Shown: positions 1 to 6,188, counted from the stretch's first letter. The stretch is 9,350 bases of DNA from Alphaproteobacteria bacterium (GCA_028289725.1 JANQOH010000298.1:1-9350); one strand, 5' to 3'. Program-made: numbers and translations. The notes: generated by a model from the letters alone, not told the origin.

Positions 1-15
1 GGTCGTCCCGTGCGC

Positions 16-1230
16 TCACGCGAGCAGGCCTTTTTGGGCGATCGTCTCCGCAATCTTGTCGGCCAGTCGTGATGCGACGTCGGCCTTGGTCGCTTTCGGC
101 CAAGTCTCGGCGCCATGCGCGTCGATCAAATGCACCGTGTTGTGGTCGCCGCCGAAGACGCCGGTCTCCGCCGAAACGTCGTTGGCGAGGATCCAATCGC
201 ATCCTTTGGTGCGCCGTTTCGCGGTCGCGTGATCGATTACCGCGTCGGTCTCGGCCGCAAATCCGACGACGAGTGTCGGGCGACCTCGTTTTAGGCCGCT
301 CAAGGTCGCCAAAATATCCGGGTTCTCGACCAGCTCGAACGTGGGGGCGCCATTACCGTTGCGTTTGATCTTGCTGTTTCCTGGCCGCGCGACGCGCCAA
401 TCCGCGACAGCTGCGGCGCAAACCGCGACATCCACCGGCAGCGACGCCTGGCACGCGGCAAGCATTTCTTCCGCGGTTTCGACGCGGATGACCTTGGCGG
501 ACGGCGGATCCACTTCGCGCGTCGGACCGGTCACGAGGGTCACCGCGGCGCCAGCATCGCCGAGCGCGCGCGCAATGGCGTGGCCTTGTTTGCCGGACGA
601 TCGGTTCGCGATGTAGCGCACCGGGTCAATCGGTTCGTGCGTTGGGCCACTGGTCACCAGGGCGCGGACATCCTTGAGCGGACCAGCGGTCGCAAAATGC
701 GCCTCGATTGCGGCCAAGATCGCTTCGGGCTCGCTCATTCGCCCGGTCCCTAGTTCGCCGCACGCAAGATCGCCGGCGTCCGGCCCGATCATCTGAATGC
801 CATCGGCAACCAACTGGTCGACGTTCCGGCGCGTCGCCGGGTTCTGCCACATCATTACGTTCATCGCCGGTGCGAGGAGCACCGGTTTGTCCGTCGCCAG
901 CAAAACCGTGGAAGCCAGGTCATCGGCGCGGCCGGCCGCCATTTTGGCCATCAAATCGGCGCTGGCCGGCGCCACAACCACCAAATCGGCTTCGCGCGAC
1001 AATCGGATATGACCCATTTCGCTCTCGTCGGTGAGCGAGAAGAGTTCGCTGTAGACTTTGTTCTCGGACAGCGCGGAGACGGACAGAGGTGTCACGAACT
1101 GCGCACCGCCCTTGGTCAGGACGCAGCGGACTTGGACGCCGCGATCCCGCAAACGACGGATCAGCACCAGGCTCTTATAAGCCGCGATGCCGCCGGAGAT
1201 AATCAGAAGAATTCTTTTTCCATCAAGCAC
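16..1230 (-). CDS. coaBC: Bifunctional phosphopantothenoylcysteine decarboxylase / phosphopantothenate-cysteine ligase
   Basis: Cytosolic two-domain enzyme of coenzyme A synthesis. The CoaB half joins 4'-phosphopantothenate to cysteine using CTP; the FMN-dependent CoaC half decarboxylates the product to 4'-phosphopantetheine. The 404-residue length is normal for the family. CoaC occupies about residues 1-180: flavin-binding start with ISGGIAAYK (11-19), catalytic His74, the PAMNVMMW motif (121-128) and the flap around Cys157 (LACGELGTGRM, 155-165). CoaB follows: TSGPTHEPIDPVR (193-205), YIANRSSGKQG (206-216, Asn209 being the expected ligase residue), AAAVADW (272-278) and Lys287/Lys289 in KIKR. 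The start is a GTG codon: a TAA stop lies directly before it in frame and a GGGAG ribosome site sits 7 nt upstream, so no longer start is possible. It is the third gene after ubiE-ubiB, 114 bp beyond ubiB. The stop forms GTGA with a possible following gene. Identification is very secure. Confidence 0.97.
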   Translation of the reverse strand: MLDGKRILLIISGGIAAYKSLVLIRRLRDRGVQVRCVLTKGGAQFVTPLSVSALSENKVYSELFSLTDESEMGHIRLSREADLVVVAPASADLMAKMAAGRADDLASTVLLATDKPVLLAPAMNVMMWQNPATRRNVDQLVADGIQMIGPDAGDLACGELGTGRMSEPEAILAAIEAHFATAGPLKDVRALVTSGPTHEPIDPVRYIANRSSGKQGHAIARALGDAGAAVTLVTGPTREVDPPSAKVIRVETAEEMLAACQASLPVDVAVCAAAVADWRVARPGNSKIKRNGNGAPTFELVENPDILATLSGLKRGRPTLVVGFAAETDAVIDHATAKRRTKGCDWILANDVSAETGVFGGDHNTVHLIDAHGAETWPKATKADVASRLADKIAETIAQKGLLA

Positions 1231-1237
1231 TTACGTG

Positions 1238-1242
1238 CTCCC
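1238..1242 (-). promoter_or_regulatory. Ribosome binding site of coaBC
   Basis: Read on the minus strand this is GGGAG, followed by 7 nt and then the GTG start. With the in-frame TAA immediately before the GTG, it fixes the coaBC start. Confidence 0.7.
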
Positions 1243-1288
1243 ACCCAGGGGCTGGCGGGCCGAACTGGCGCGCGCCGGGCGTTCGCTA

Positions 1289-1317
1289 AACGTAGGGGCG
1301 GACAGCGGTTTTGGCAA
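1289..1317 (-). promoter_or_regulatory. Weak candidate promoter for coaBC
   Basis: On the minus strand a TTGCCA hexamer is followed after 17 nt by TACGTT, in the 114-bp gap between ubiB and coaBC. The -35 is reasonable and the -10 keeps only the T, A and final T positions. coaBC could equally be transcribed from upstream of ubiE. No terminator-like hairpin with a T run is visible after ubiB. Confidence 0.3.
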
Positions 1318-1344
1318 CCACCGCACCGGCGATACGATACCCCT

Positions 1345-2871
1345 TCAATCGGCGACGATAAGCGCCACCACGGCCGCGACGGCCAAGCCCGCGGCGAACG
1401 CCCCCCACAGAAGAATCGGCCTTAGGCCACGGGCCGATCCGCCGTCCGGTGGCTGCCACTCCGCCACTTTTTCCAACGCCGCTTCGGCTTGTTCCGCGAT
1501 GCGCGGCAAGCGCCGCAGCAGACCCGCGGCTTGGTCGGCCGCCACCTTGAGCCACGCATCCGGACCGCTGTGGGTGATGATCCAGTCCTCGATCAGCGGC
1601 CGGGCCAGTTGCCACATATTCGCTTCGGGATAGAGGTTTCGCCCAACGCCCTCGGCGACAACCATCACTTTTTGCAGCAGCAACAAATGTGGCTGGACCT
1701 GCATGCCGAAGGTTTCGGTGATTTGAAACAATTGACCCAGCAGTCGGCCGACCGAAATCTGGTTGACGGGCAGTCCCAGAATCGGCTCGCCGATGGATCG
1801 GATCGCCTGGGTGAACGCGCCGACGGACTTATCCGGCGGCACCAATCCGGCATCGAAGTGCACGCGCGCGACCATGTCGTACTCGGCGTTCAGGAATCCA
1901 ATCAACATGTCGCCGAGATAGCGCCGGGTGGAAAGGTCCAACCGGCCCATGATGCCGAAATCCACGACCCACAGATTGCCGTCGCGGTCGACAAACAGAT
2001 TTCCTTGGTGCGGGTCGCCGTGAAAAAAACCGTCGCGGAACACCTGGTTAAAAGTGGCGCACGCCGCTTTTTCCAGGATCGCCGCCGGGTCGTGCCCTGC
2101 CTCCACCAAAGCGTCGCGTTGGTCGATCGGAATGCCATCCACGCGGCTCGTGGTCAGAACGCGTCCGGCGGTTCGGTGCCAGTCGACGGCCGGCACATTG
2201 AAGCTCGGATCATCCGCAAAGTTCTCCGCGAGCTCGGAGGCGGCGGCGCCCTCCAGCCGCAAATTCATCTCGATTGCCACCATGTCGGCGACCGCGGCGA
2301 CGGAATCGACCGGCCGTAGCCGGCGCCACTTCGGTTGGGTCCGCTCAATCAGGCCGGCGAGCCAAAACAGCAAATCGAGATCGCGTTGAAAGGCCTTTTC
2401 GACACCGGGCCGCAGGACCTTGACCGCGACTTCGCGCCCGTCCGCCGTTTCGGCAAAATGCACTTGCGCAATCGAAGCGGCGGCGACCGGTGTTTCGTCG
2501 AAAGACGCGAAGAGATCCGCCATCGGCGTGCCGAGCTCGTGCTCGATGACCTTCCGTGCTTCGGCCGTCGGAAATGGTGGCAGCCGGTCGCGGAGCATCG
2601 CGAGGTCTTCGGCAACCTGGGTTCCGACCAGATCCGCGCGTGTCGACAACGCTTGGCCCAGCTTGATGAAACCGGGCCCCAAGGCCACCGCGGCTTCCGC
2701 GAGCCGCTGGCCGAGTCTGAGATTGCTCGACCGCCGATCAGCGAGCCACCGAACCGGGCGGACGAGCCATGGCGTCACGCCCAACATTTCGAGCGGTTCG
2801 AGGGCGTCGTGCCGCGCCAGAATGCGGGCGATCATTAGCAGACGCCAGAGATTGCGAAGACTACGGATCAT
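1345..2871 (-). CDS. ubiB: UbiB-family atypical protein kinase/ATPase for ubiquinone biosynthesis
   Basis: UbiB (ADCK/COQ8 family) is a membrane-associated atypical kinase-like ATPase needed for ubiquinone synthesis; it is now regarded as an accessory factor, not the hydroxylase named in old annotations. The 508 residues match the usual length. Visible motifs: the family-specific KxGQ motif (KLGQ, 70-73) in the N-terminal extension, the Ala-rich nucleotide loop PVAAASIAQVH (128-138), the VAVKV lysine (Lys151), the catalytic-loop region HGDPHQGN (284-291) and the metal-binding DFG (304-306). A C-terminal hydrophobic stretch (about 487-505) fits the membrane anchor of bacterial UbiB. The start MIRSLRNLW is the usual family start; it has no clear Shine-Dalgarno site. 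It lies 15 bp after the ubiE stop, so the two are very probably co-transcribed and possibly translationally coupled. All signature residues are intact. Confidence 0.96.
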   Translation of the reverse strand: MIRSLRNLWRLLMIARILARHDALEPLEMLGVTPWLVRPVRWLADRRSSNLRLGQRLAEAAVALGPGFIKLGQALSTRADLVGTQVAEDLAMLRDRLPPFPTAEARKVIEHELGTPMADLFASFDETPVAAASIAQVHFAETADGREVAVKVLRPGVEKAFQRDLDLLFWLAGLIERTQPKWRRLRPVDSVAAVADMVAIEMNLRLEGAAASELAENFADDPSFNVPAVDWHRTAGRVLTTSRVDGIPIDQRDALVEAGHDPAAILEKAACATFNQVFRDGFFHGDPHQGNLFVDRDGNLWVVDFGIMGRLDLSTRRYLGDMLIGFLNAEYDMVARVHFDAGLVPPDKSVGAFTQAIRSIGEPILGLPVNQISVGRLLGQLFQITETFGMQVQPHLLLLQKVMVVAEGVGRNLYPEANMWQLARPLIEDWIITHSGPDAWLKVAADQAAGLLRRLPRIAEQAEAALEKVAEWQPPDGGSARGLRPILLWGAFAAGLAVAAVVALIVAD

Positions 2872-2886
2872 GTCGCGGAGCGCCGT

Positions 2887-3666
2887 TCAGATCCGCCAGG
2901 CCGCGTGCAAAACCGCGATGCCGCCGCTGTATGGGTGTATGCGGATGCCGGCAAAGCCAGCGTCAGCCATCATTTCCACGAGCCGATCCGGGTCGGGAAA
3001 ACGCCGAATGCTCTCCACCAAATAGTCGTACGCCGCGCGATCACCGGTCACCGCCTGGCCGATCGCCGGAATGACCCGATACGAAAAGGTGTCGTAGACG
3101 GCCTCTAAGCCCGGGGAGACGCGCGGACTGAATTCCAGGCACAGGAACCGTCCACCCGGTCGGAGAACGCGGGCAATCTCTTCGAGCGCGCGGTCGATAT
3201 GCGTGACGTTGCGCAGCCCGAAGGCCATGGTGCAGGCGTCGAAACTGGCGTCCTCAAACGGTAGGGCCTCTGCGTCGCCGCAGGTCCATGTGAGCCCGCG
3301 AACGAGTCCGCGATTCCAGGCCCGATTCCGTCCCTCCGCGAGCATGGCGCCATTGATGTCGCACACGGTCACGGACGGTGTCGCGGGAAGGGCGTGTGTT
3401 CGAAAGGCGATGTCACCGGTGCCACCCGCGAGGTCGAGCACATGGGCGTGCGGTTCGAGTTCAAGCGCCGCGACCATCGACCGCTTCCAAAGGCGATGCA
3501 CTCCCGCGCTCATGAGGTCGTTCATCAAGTCGTAGCGGTCAGCAACGCGCGTGAAAATTTCGCCGACCAATGCCGGTTTGTCCGCCGGATCCACGTCGTG
3601 CTCGCCGAAAGGTACGGTCGTTTCCTCGTGTGCCGAGGCCTTGCTCGCTTGGTCGTTGGTTGCCAT
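2887..3666 (-). CDS. ubiE: Ubiquinone/menaquinone biosynthesis C-methyltransferase
   Basis: Class I SAM-dependent methyltransferase that C-methylates the quinone ring (demethylmenaquinol and the 2-polyprenyl-6-methoxy-benzoquinol intermediate). Only the ubiquinone role is expected in most Alphaproteobacteria. The 259-residue length is typical. Visible signatures: the UbiE/COQ5 motif YDLMNDLMSAGVHRLW (45-60), SAM-binding motif I LDLAGGTGD (77-85), the acidic residue of motif II in VCDIN (101-105), GDAEALPF (130-137) and the second family signature RVLRPGG (166-172). The first 25 or so residues are a low-complexity, Ala/Glu-rich extension, so the exact start is less certain than the rest; this ATG lacks an obvious Shine-Dalgarno site. 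It is first in the ubiE-ubiB set and is divergent from mutM with 50 bp between the start codons. Confidence 0.96.
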   Translation of the reverse strand: MATNDQASKASAHEETTVPFGEHDVDPADKPALVGEIFTRVADRYDLMNDLMSAGVHRLWKRSMVAALELEPHAHVLDLAGGTGDIAFRTHALPATPSVTVCDINGAMLAEGRNRAWNRGLVRGLTWTCGDAEALPFEDASFDACTMAFGLRNVTHIDRALEEIARVLRPGGRFLCLEFSPRVSPGLEAVYDTFSYRVIPAIGQAVTGDRAAYDYLVESIRRFPDPDRLVEMMADAGFAGIRIHPYSGGIAVLHAAWRI

Positions 3667-3716
3667 GCGGCGGACGATAGCGCGTCGCTCACGGGCAAGC
3701 TACAGTCGGCGCAGCT
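3667..3716. promoter_or_regulatory. Divergent ubiE / mutM intergenic region
   Basis: These 50 bp separate the start codons of ubiE (minus) and mutM (plus), so any promoters must lie here or reach into the coding sequences. I see no convincing sigma70-like pair of hexamers on either strand and no good Shine-Dalgarno site for either gene. The promoter role is inferred from the layout only. Confidence 0.4.
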
Positions 3717-4547
3717 ATGCCGGAACTTCCCGAAGTCGAAACCGTCCGCCGCGGCTTGATCCCCGCCCTCGAAGGGCACCGCCTTGCCTCGGTCACCGTG
3801 CGGCGCGGCGACCTACGGCAACCTTTGCCGGTCGACTTTTCCGATCGTTTGGTAGGGCGTCGCGTGGCGCGGATCGACCGGCGCGCCAAGTATCTCTTGG
3901 TCCACTTGGAAGACGGACAAACGATGATCGCGCACCTCGGCATGTCCGGGCGTATGAACATCGCACCGTCCAAAGGGTATGCCCCGGCGACACATGACCA
4001 TGTCCTGTTCGAAACCGATGCGGGCAAGCTGATCGTTTTTAACGACACGCGCCGATTCGGTCTGATGGATGTCACGGACGCGGACCGCCTCGATGAGCAT
4101 CCTTTGCTCCGCCGTCTCGGACCCGACCCGCTGGGAAACCAATTTAGCGGCGCGTCGCTTTTGGAAGCCGTTGAGCAGCGGCGGTCGCCCATCAAGGCAC
4201 TGTTACTTGATCAAACCGTGGTCGCAGGGCTTGGCAATATTTATGTCTGCGAAAGCCTGTTTCGCGCCGGCATTTCGCCGCGGCGCCAAGGCATCAATAT
4301 CGGCGGCGCGCGCGCGGACCGTCTGGCTCGAATGATTCGAGATGTTCTCGCGGAAGCGATCGAGGCAGGCGGTTCCTCCCTGCGCGACTATGTCCAGGCG
4401 TCCGGCGAACTGGGATATTTCCAGCACAATTTTCGTGTCTACGGCCGCGAGGGCGAAGCCTGCGCCACCGCCCAGAGCGGGCACGTGATACGCCGTATCG
4501 TGCAATCGAATCGATCGACCTTCTATTGTCCCCAGTGCCAACGCTGA
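3717..4547 (+). CDS. mutM: Formamidopyrimidine-DNA glycosylase (8-oxoguanine DNA glycosylase)
   Basis: Base-excision-repair enzyme that removes 8-oxoguanine and formamidopyrimidines and cuts the strand by beta/delta-elimination. The 276 residues are typical. The N-terminus PELPEVETVRRGL gives the catalytic Pro (residue 2, exposed after Met removal) and Glu3; Lys58 is the conserved lysine. The intercalation residues Met76 (HLGMSGRM), Arg112 and Phe114 (DTRRFG) are present, as is the helix-two-turn-helix GLGNIYVCE (171-179). The C-terminal zinc finger is unusual: Cys249, Cys271 and Cys274 remain, but the position where alphaproteobacterial relatives (from memory) carry the second Cys (C-x4-C) reads Ser254 (AGC). 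His256 is nearby and could serve as a ligand. Arg266, the zinc-finger arginine in NRSTFYC, is intact. It is divergent from ubiE and 63 bp before the crotonase gene. The identity is certain; only the metal site is in question. Confidence 0.96.
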   Translation: MPELPEVETVRRGLIPALEGHRLASVTVRRGDLRQPLPVDFSDRLVGRRVARIDRRAKYLLVHLEDGQTMIAHLGMSGRMNIAPSKGYAPATHDHVLFETDAGKLIVFNDTRRFGLMDVTDADRLDEHPLLRRLGPDPLGNQFSGASLLEAVEQRRSPIKALLLDQTVVAGLGNIYVCESLFRAGISPRRQGINIGGARADRLARMIRDVLAEAIEAGGSSLRDYVQASGELGYFQHNFRVYGREGEACATAQSGHVIRRIVQSNRSTFYCPQCQR

Positions 4548-4610
4548 GGTAGGAAACGAGCGACCGGCGCGCCCGCGCCACCTTATCCGCCGCCAATTGA
4601 AAGCGATGCT

Positions 4611-5384
4611 ATGGTTTACGAGAACATTTTGGTCGAACCCCGCAACAAGGTCGGTCTGATCACGCTCAATCGGCCGAAAGCGCTCAACGCTCTGAACAGC
4701 GAATTGATGGCCGAGGTCGGTACCGCCCTCTCGGCATTTGATTCTGACGATGCCATTGGCGCCATCGTGATTACCGGCAGCGAGAAGGCCTTTGCCGCCG
4801 GCGCCGACATCAAGGAAATGCAGCCGAAGACCTATATGGACGCCTATTTCGGTGACTTCATCGGGACTTGGGAGGGCGTTACGCAATGCCGCAAACCGGT
4901 CATTGCGGCGGTGGCCGGTTACGCGTTGGGCGGCGGGTGCGAATTGGCGATGATGTGCGACATCGTGATCGCGGCGGACAACGCGAAGTTTGGCCAGCCT
5001 GAGATCAAGCTTGGCACGTTTCCCGGTTCCGGCGGGACGCAGCGGTTGCCGCGCGCCATCGGCAAGGCCAAGGCGATGGATTTGATCCTGACCGGCCGCA
5101 TGATGGATGTCGAAGAAGCCGAACGCGGCGGGCTGGTGAGCCGCGTGGTTCCGTTGGCCAATTTGCTGGACGAAGCCTTGTCGGTCGCCGCCACCATTGC
5201 CGAGATGTCCTTGCCGTCGGTGATGATGGCGAAGGAAGCGGTTAATCAGGCCTACCAAGCGGGTCTCGACGAGGGCGTTATGTTCGAACGACGCCTGTTT
5301 TATTCGACGTTTGCGCTGGAAGATCAGAAGGAAGGCATGGCCGCTTTTGCCGAGAAACGGCCGCCCAAATTCACCAATCGCTGA
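4611..5384 (+). CDS. Enoyl-CoA hydratase (crotonase family, short-chain type)
   Basis: Predicted to hydrate trans-2-enoyl-CoA to 3-hydroxyacyl-CoA in fatty-acid beta-oxidation. The 257-residue protein is a single crotonase domain and resembles mitochondrial short-chain enoyl-CoA hydratase. Visible are LNRPKALNAL (19-28), the CoA/oxyanion segment AFAAGADIKEM (60-70), the second oxyanion segment GYALGGGCELAMMCD (103-117) with catalytic Glu111, and FGQPEIKLGTFPGSGGTQR (127-145) with catalytic Glu131. Both glutamates present favours true hydratase activity over another crotonase reaction. The substrate chain length cannot be read from sequence. The ATG has only a weak GAAAG site 7 nt upstream. 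It sits 63 bp after mutM with no evident terminator between, so read-through is plausible. As I recall, a crotonase gene between mutM and rpsT is a recurring arrangement in Alphaproteobacteria. Confidence 0.93.
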   Translation: MVYENILVEPRNKVGLITLNRPKALNALNSELMAEVGTALSAFDSDDAIGAIVITGSEKAFAAGADIKEMQPKTYMDAYFGDFIGTWEGVTQCRKPVIAAVAGYALGGGCELAMMCDIVIAADNAKFGQPEIKLGTFPGSGGTQRLPRAIGKAKAMDLILTGRMMDVEEAERGGLVSRVVPLANLLDEALSVAATIAEMSLPSVMMAKEAVNQAYQAGLDEGVMFERRLFYSTFALEDQKEGMAAFAEKRPPKFTNR

Positions 5385-5405
5385 TCCGTTTCGGCCGGAT
5401 TTTTC
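5384..5405 (+). terminator. Probable intrinsic terminator after the enoyl-CoA hydratase gene
   Basis: A 5-bp stem ATCCG / CGGAT with a 7-nt loop is followed directly by a run of Ts (5400-5404). It begins at the last base of the stop codon. The stem is short, so efficiency is uncertain. Confidence 0.5.
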
Positions 5406-5468
5406 TGTGCCTTCGGACGATCGGTCCTTAAGGTGGCGAATCGGGTCGAAACAGGCGGTCCTCGGCGG

Positions 5469-5497
5469 TTGACGGTACCCGGGCGCTTGGCTATAAC
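5469..5497 (+). promoter_or_regulatory. Strong sigma70-type promoter of rpsT
   Basis: TTGACG (5469-5474), a 17-bp spacer and TATAAC (5492-5497) each match the housekeeping consensus at five of six positions, with ideal spacing. The predicted transcript start near 5504 would give an rpsT leader of about 50 nt. It is the best promoter in the window, as expected for a ribosomal protein gene. Confidence 0.8.
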
Positions 5498-5513
5498 CGC
5501 GCCCTTGTGCGAG

Positions 5514-5531
5514 GCGGGTTCTTTGGCCCGC
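5514..5531 (+). other. Small hairpin in the rpsT leader
   Basis: GCGGG (5514-5518) and CCCGC (5527-5531) are perfectly complementary across an 8-nt loop, inside the predicted 5' leader of rpsT. S20 limits its own synthesis in Escherichia coli, so a leader structure could be regulatory, but a 5-bp stem in GC-rich DNA can arise by chance. Confidence 0.3.
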
Positions 5532-5554
5532 GGCAATAGATTCAAGCGACAGGC

Positions 5555-5815
5555 ATGGCCCATCATCATTCCGCGAAGAAGCGGATTCGCCGCAACGAAC
5601 GCCGCCGGGTTATCAACCGCGCGCGGACGGGACGAATCCGGACCTATCTGAAGAACGTCGAGACTGCGATCGGCGAAGGCGACAAAGAAGCGGCGCAGGC
5701 CGCATTTCGCGCGGCGCAGCCGGAACTCATGCGCGGTGTCGGAAAAGGCGTGATCGCAAAGAACGTGATGCGGCGCAAGCTGTCGCGGCTGTCGGCGCGT
5801 ATAAAGGCTCTTTAG
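5555..5815 (+). CDS. rpsT: Small ribosomal subunit protein bS20
   Basis: Small basic protein of the 30S subunit that binds 16S rRNA early in assembly. The 86-residue length is normal. The start MAHHHSAKKRIRRNERR matches the family's conserved SAKKR-type N-terminus, followed by the long-helix region NRARTGRIRTYLKNVETAI (21-39) and the C-terminal KGVIAKNVMRRKLSRLSARIKAL segment (64-86), where GV.AKN..RRK.SRL is family-typical. It is a single-gene unit: a near-consensus promoter lies 58 bp before the start codon and a strong terminator begins 24 bp after the stop. No canonical Shine-Dalgarno site is visible before the ATG. The gene lies directly upstream of dnaA, as I recall from other Alphaproteobacteria. 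Confidence 0.96.
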   Translation: MAHHHSAKKRIRRNERRRVINRARTGRIRTYLKNVETAIGEGDKEAAQAAFRAAQPELMRGVGKGVIAKNVMRRKLSRLSARIKAL

Positions 5816-5839
5816 AGCATCCACATAAAGGTCGAATTG

Positions 5840-5872
5840 AAGCCGCGCCATGTGCGCGGCTTTTTGCTTTTT
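5840..5872 (+). terminator. Strong intrinsic terminator of rpsT
   Basis: A perfect 9-bp GC-rich stem (5840-5848 with 5854-5862, loop CATGT) is followed by TTTT, GC and TTTTT up to 5872. It is a textbook factor-independent terminator, so dnaA must use its own promoter downstream. Confidence 0.92.
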
Positions 5873-5887
5873 GAGAAACACCGCAGC

Positions 5888-5953
5888 GAATCTAGGCTTC
5901 GGTTTGTCAATCCGCAACACGCACAAAAAAATCCCGAATCCATGTGTCGATTC
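5888..5953. promoter_or_regulatory. Cluster of three GANTC (CcrM-type) methylation sites
   Basis: GAATC at 5888-5892, GAATC at 5936-5940 and GATTC at 5949-5953 lie within 66 bp upstream of dnaA. A further GACTC is at 6263-6267, beside the dnaA ribosome site. GANTC is the target of the cell-cycle methylase CcrM in many Alphaproteobacteria, and methylation state affects dnaA transcription in Caulobacter. Whether this organism has CcrM cannot be seen here. Confidence 0.4.
5904..5932 (+). promoter_or_regulatory. Candidate dnaA promoter 1
   Basis: TTGTCA (five of six) is followed after 17 bp by AAAAAT (four of six, part of the A7 tract). The predicted start near 5939 would give a dnaA leader of about 340 nt containing both inverted repeats. 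Confidence 0.33.
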
Positions 5954-5955
5954 TA

Positions 5956-5984
5956 TTGCAAGCCGGATGAGCTGTGAGTAACCT
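5956..5984 (+). promoter_or_regulatory. Candidate dnaA promoter 2, overlapping a DnaA-box-like site
   Basis: TTGCAA, a 17-bp spacer and TAACCT. The -10 keeps only positions 1, 2 and 6. Its interest is that the DnaA-box-like site at 5973-5981 covers the -10, which would allow repression by DnaA. Confidence 0.28.
5973..5981 (-). promoter_or_regulatory. DnaA-box-like site
   Basis: The minus strand reads TTACTCACA, one mismatch from the relaxed DnaA box TTATNCACA. It is the best match I found between rpsT and dnaA. Weaker partial matches containing ATCCACA occur at 5819-5825 (plus strand) and at 7802-7808 (minus strand). Confidence 0.35.
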
Positions 5985-6000
5985 GTGCGGACTAGGGAGG

Positions 6001-6033
6001 TGACGGAACAAGTGGTGCGCAAATGTTCCGTCA
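6001..6033. repeat. Perfect 10-bp inverted repeat upstream of dnaA
   Basis: TGACGGAACA (6001-6010) and TGTTCCGTCA (6024-6033) are exact reverse complements separated by 13 nt. The half-site centres are 23 bp apart, roughly two helical turns, so this could be an operator for a dimeric regulator or an RNA hairpin in the dnaA leader. No T run follows, so it is not an ordinary terminator. Confidence 0.85.
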
Positions 6034-6050
6034 GGATGCGGGCGGCATCC
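6034..6050. repeat. Second inverted repeat abutting the first
   Basis: GGATGC (6034-6039) and GCATCC (6045-6050) form a perfect 6-bp stem with loop GGGCG. It starts at the base directly after the 10-bp inverted repeat, so a transcript would carry two coaxially adjacent hairpins. Confidence 0.75.
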
Positions 6051-6057
6051 CCGAAAA

Positions 6058-6087
6058 TTGAGCAGTTAATAGCCTTGGAAATAAGGT
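6058..6087 (+). promoter_or_regulatory. Candidate dnaA promoter 3
   Basis: TTGAGC followed after 18 bp by TAAGGT, in the AT-rich segment just after the paired inverted repeats. The predicted start near 6094 would leave a leader of about 185 nt and place the inverted repeats upstream of the promoter, as operator-like DNA. Weak match. Confidence 0.28.
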
Positions 6088-6097
6088 TCGTTAGCTA

Positions 6098-6161
6098 AGG
6101 GTCGATCAAATTTGCATTTGGTCGTTGGGGAAGTTTTGTCTCTTCGGGAGCGAGGGTCGAT
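6098..6161. repeat. 9-bp direct repeat AGGGTCGAT
   Basis: AGGGTCGAT occurs at 6098-6106 and again at 6153-6161, with starts 55 bp apart, in the dnaA upstream region. The function is unknown. Confidence 0.6.
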
Positions 6162-6188
6162 GAAGGATTTCCAGTCTCGAGATGGTCT

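Noticed and set aside
1267..1276. Palindrome GGCGCGCGCC in the ubiB-coaBC gap
   Set aside because: An alternating GC string that readily forms by composition alone, with no terminator tail or known site.
1489..2319. 276-codon open frame on the plus strand opposite ubiB
   Set aside because: Antisense shadow of ubiB with His/Gln/Asp-rich composition and no domain.
4566..4579. GC hairpin GGCGC / GCGCC between mutM and the crotonase gene
   Set aside because: Short stem, no following T run, and simple GC repeats like this are common here; not callable as a terminator.
4203..5258. 351-codon open frame on the minus strand across the end of mutM and the crotonase gene
   Set aside because: It is antisense to two clearly identified genes, its translation shows no recognisable family motif, and long antisense frames are common in GC-rich DNA.
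5324..6022. 232-codon minus-strand frame across rpsT and its terminator
   Set aside because: It runs antisense through rpsT, its promoter and two terminators, and has no recognisable motif.
6067..6081. Possible CtrA site (TTAA-N7-TTAA) upstream of dnaA
   Set aside because: Only the first half TTAA is present; the second half reads GGAA, a poor match that does not support a call.
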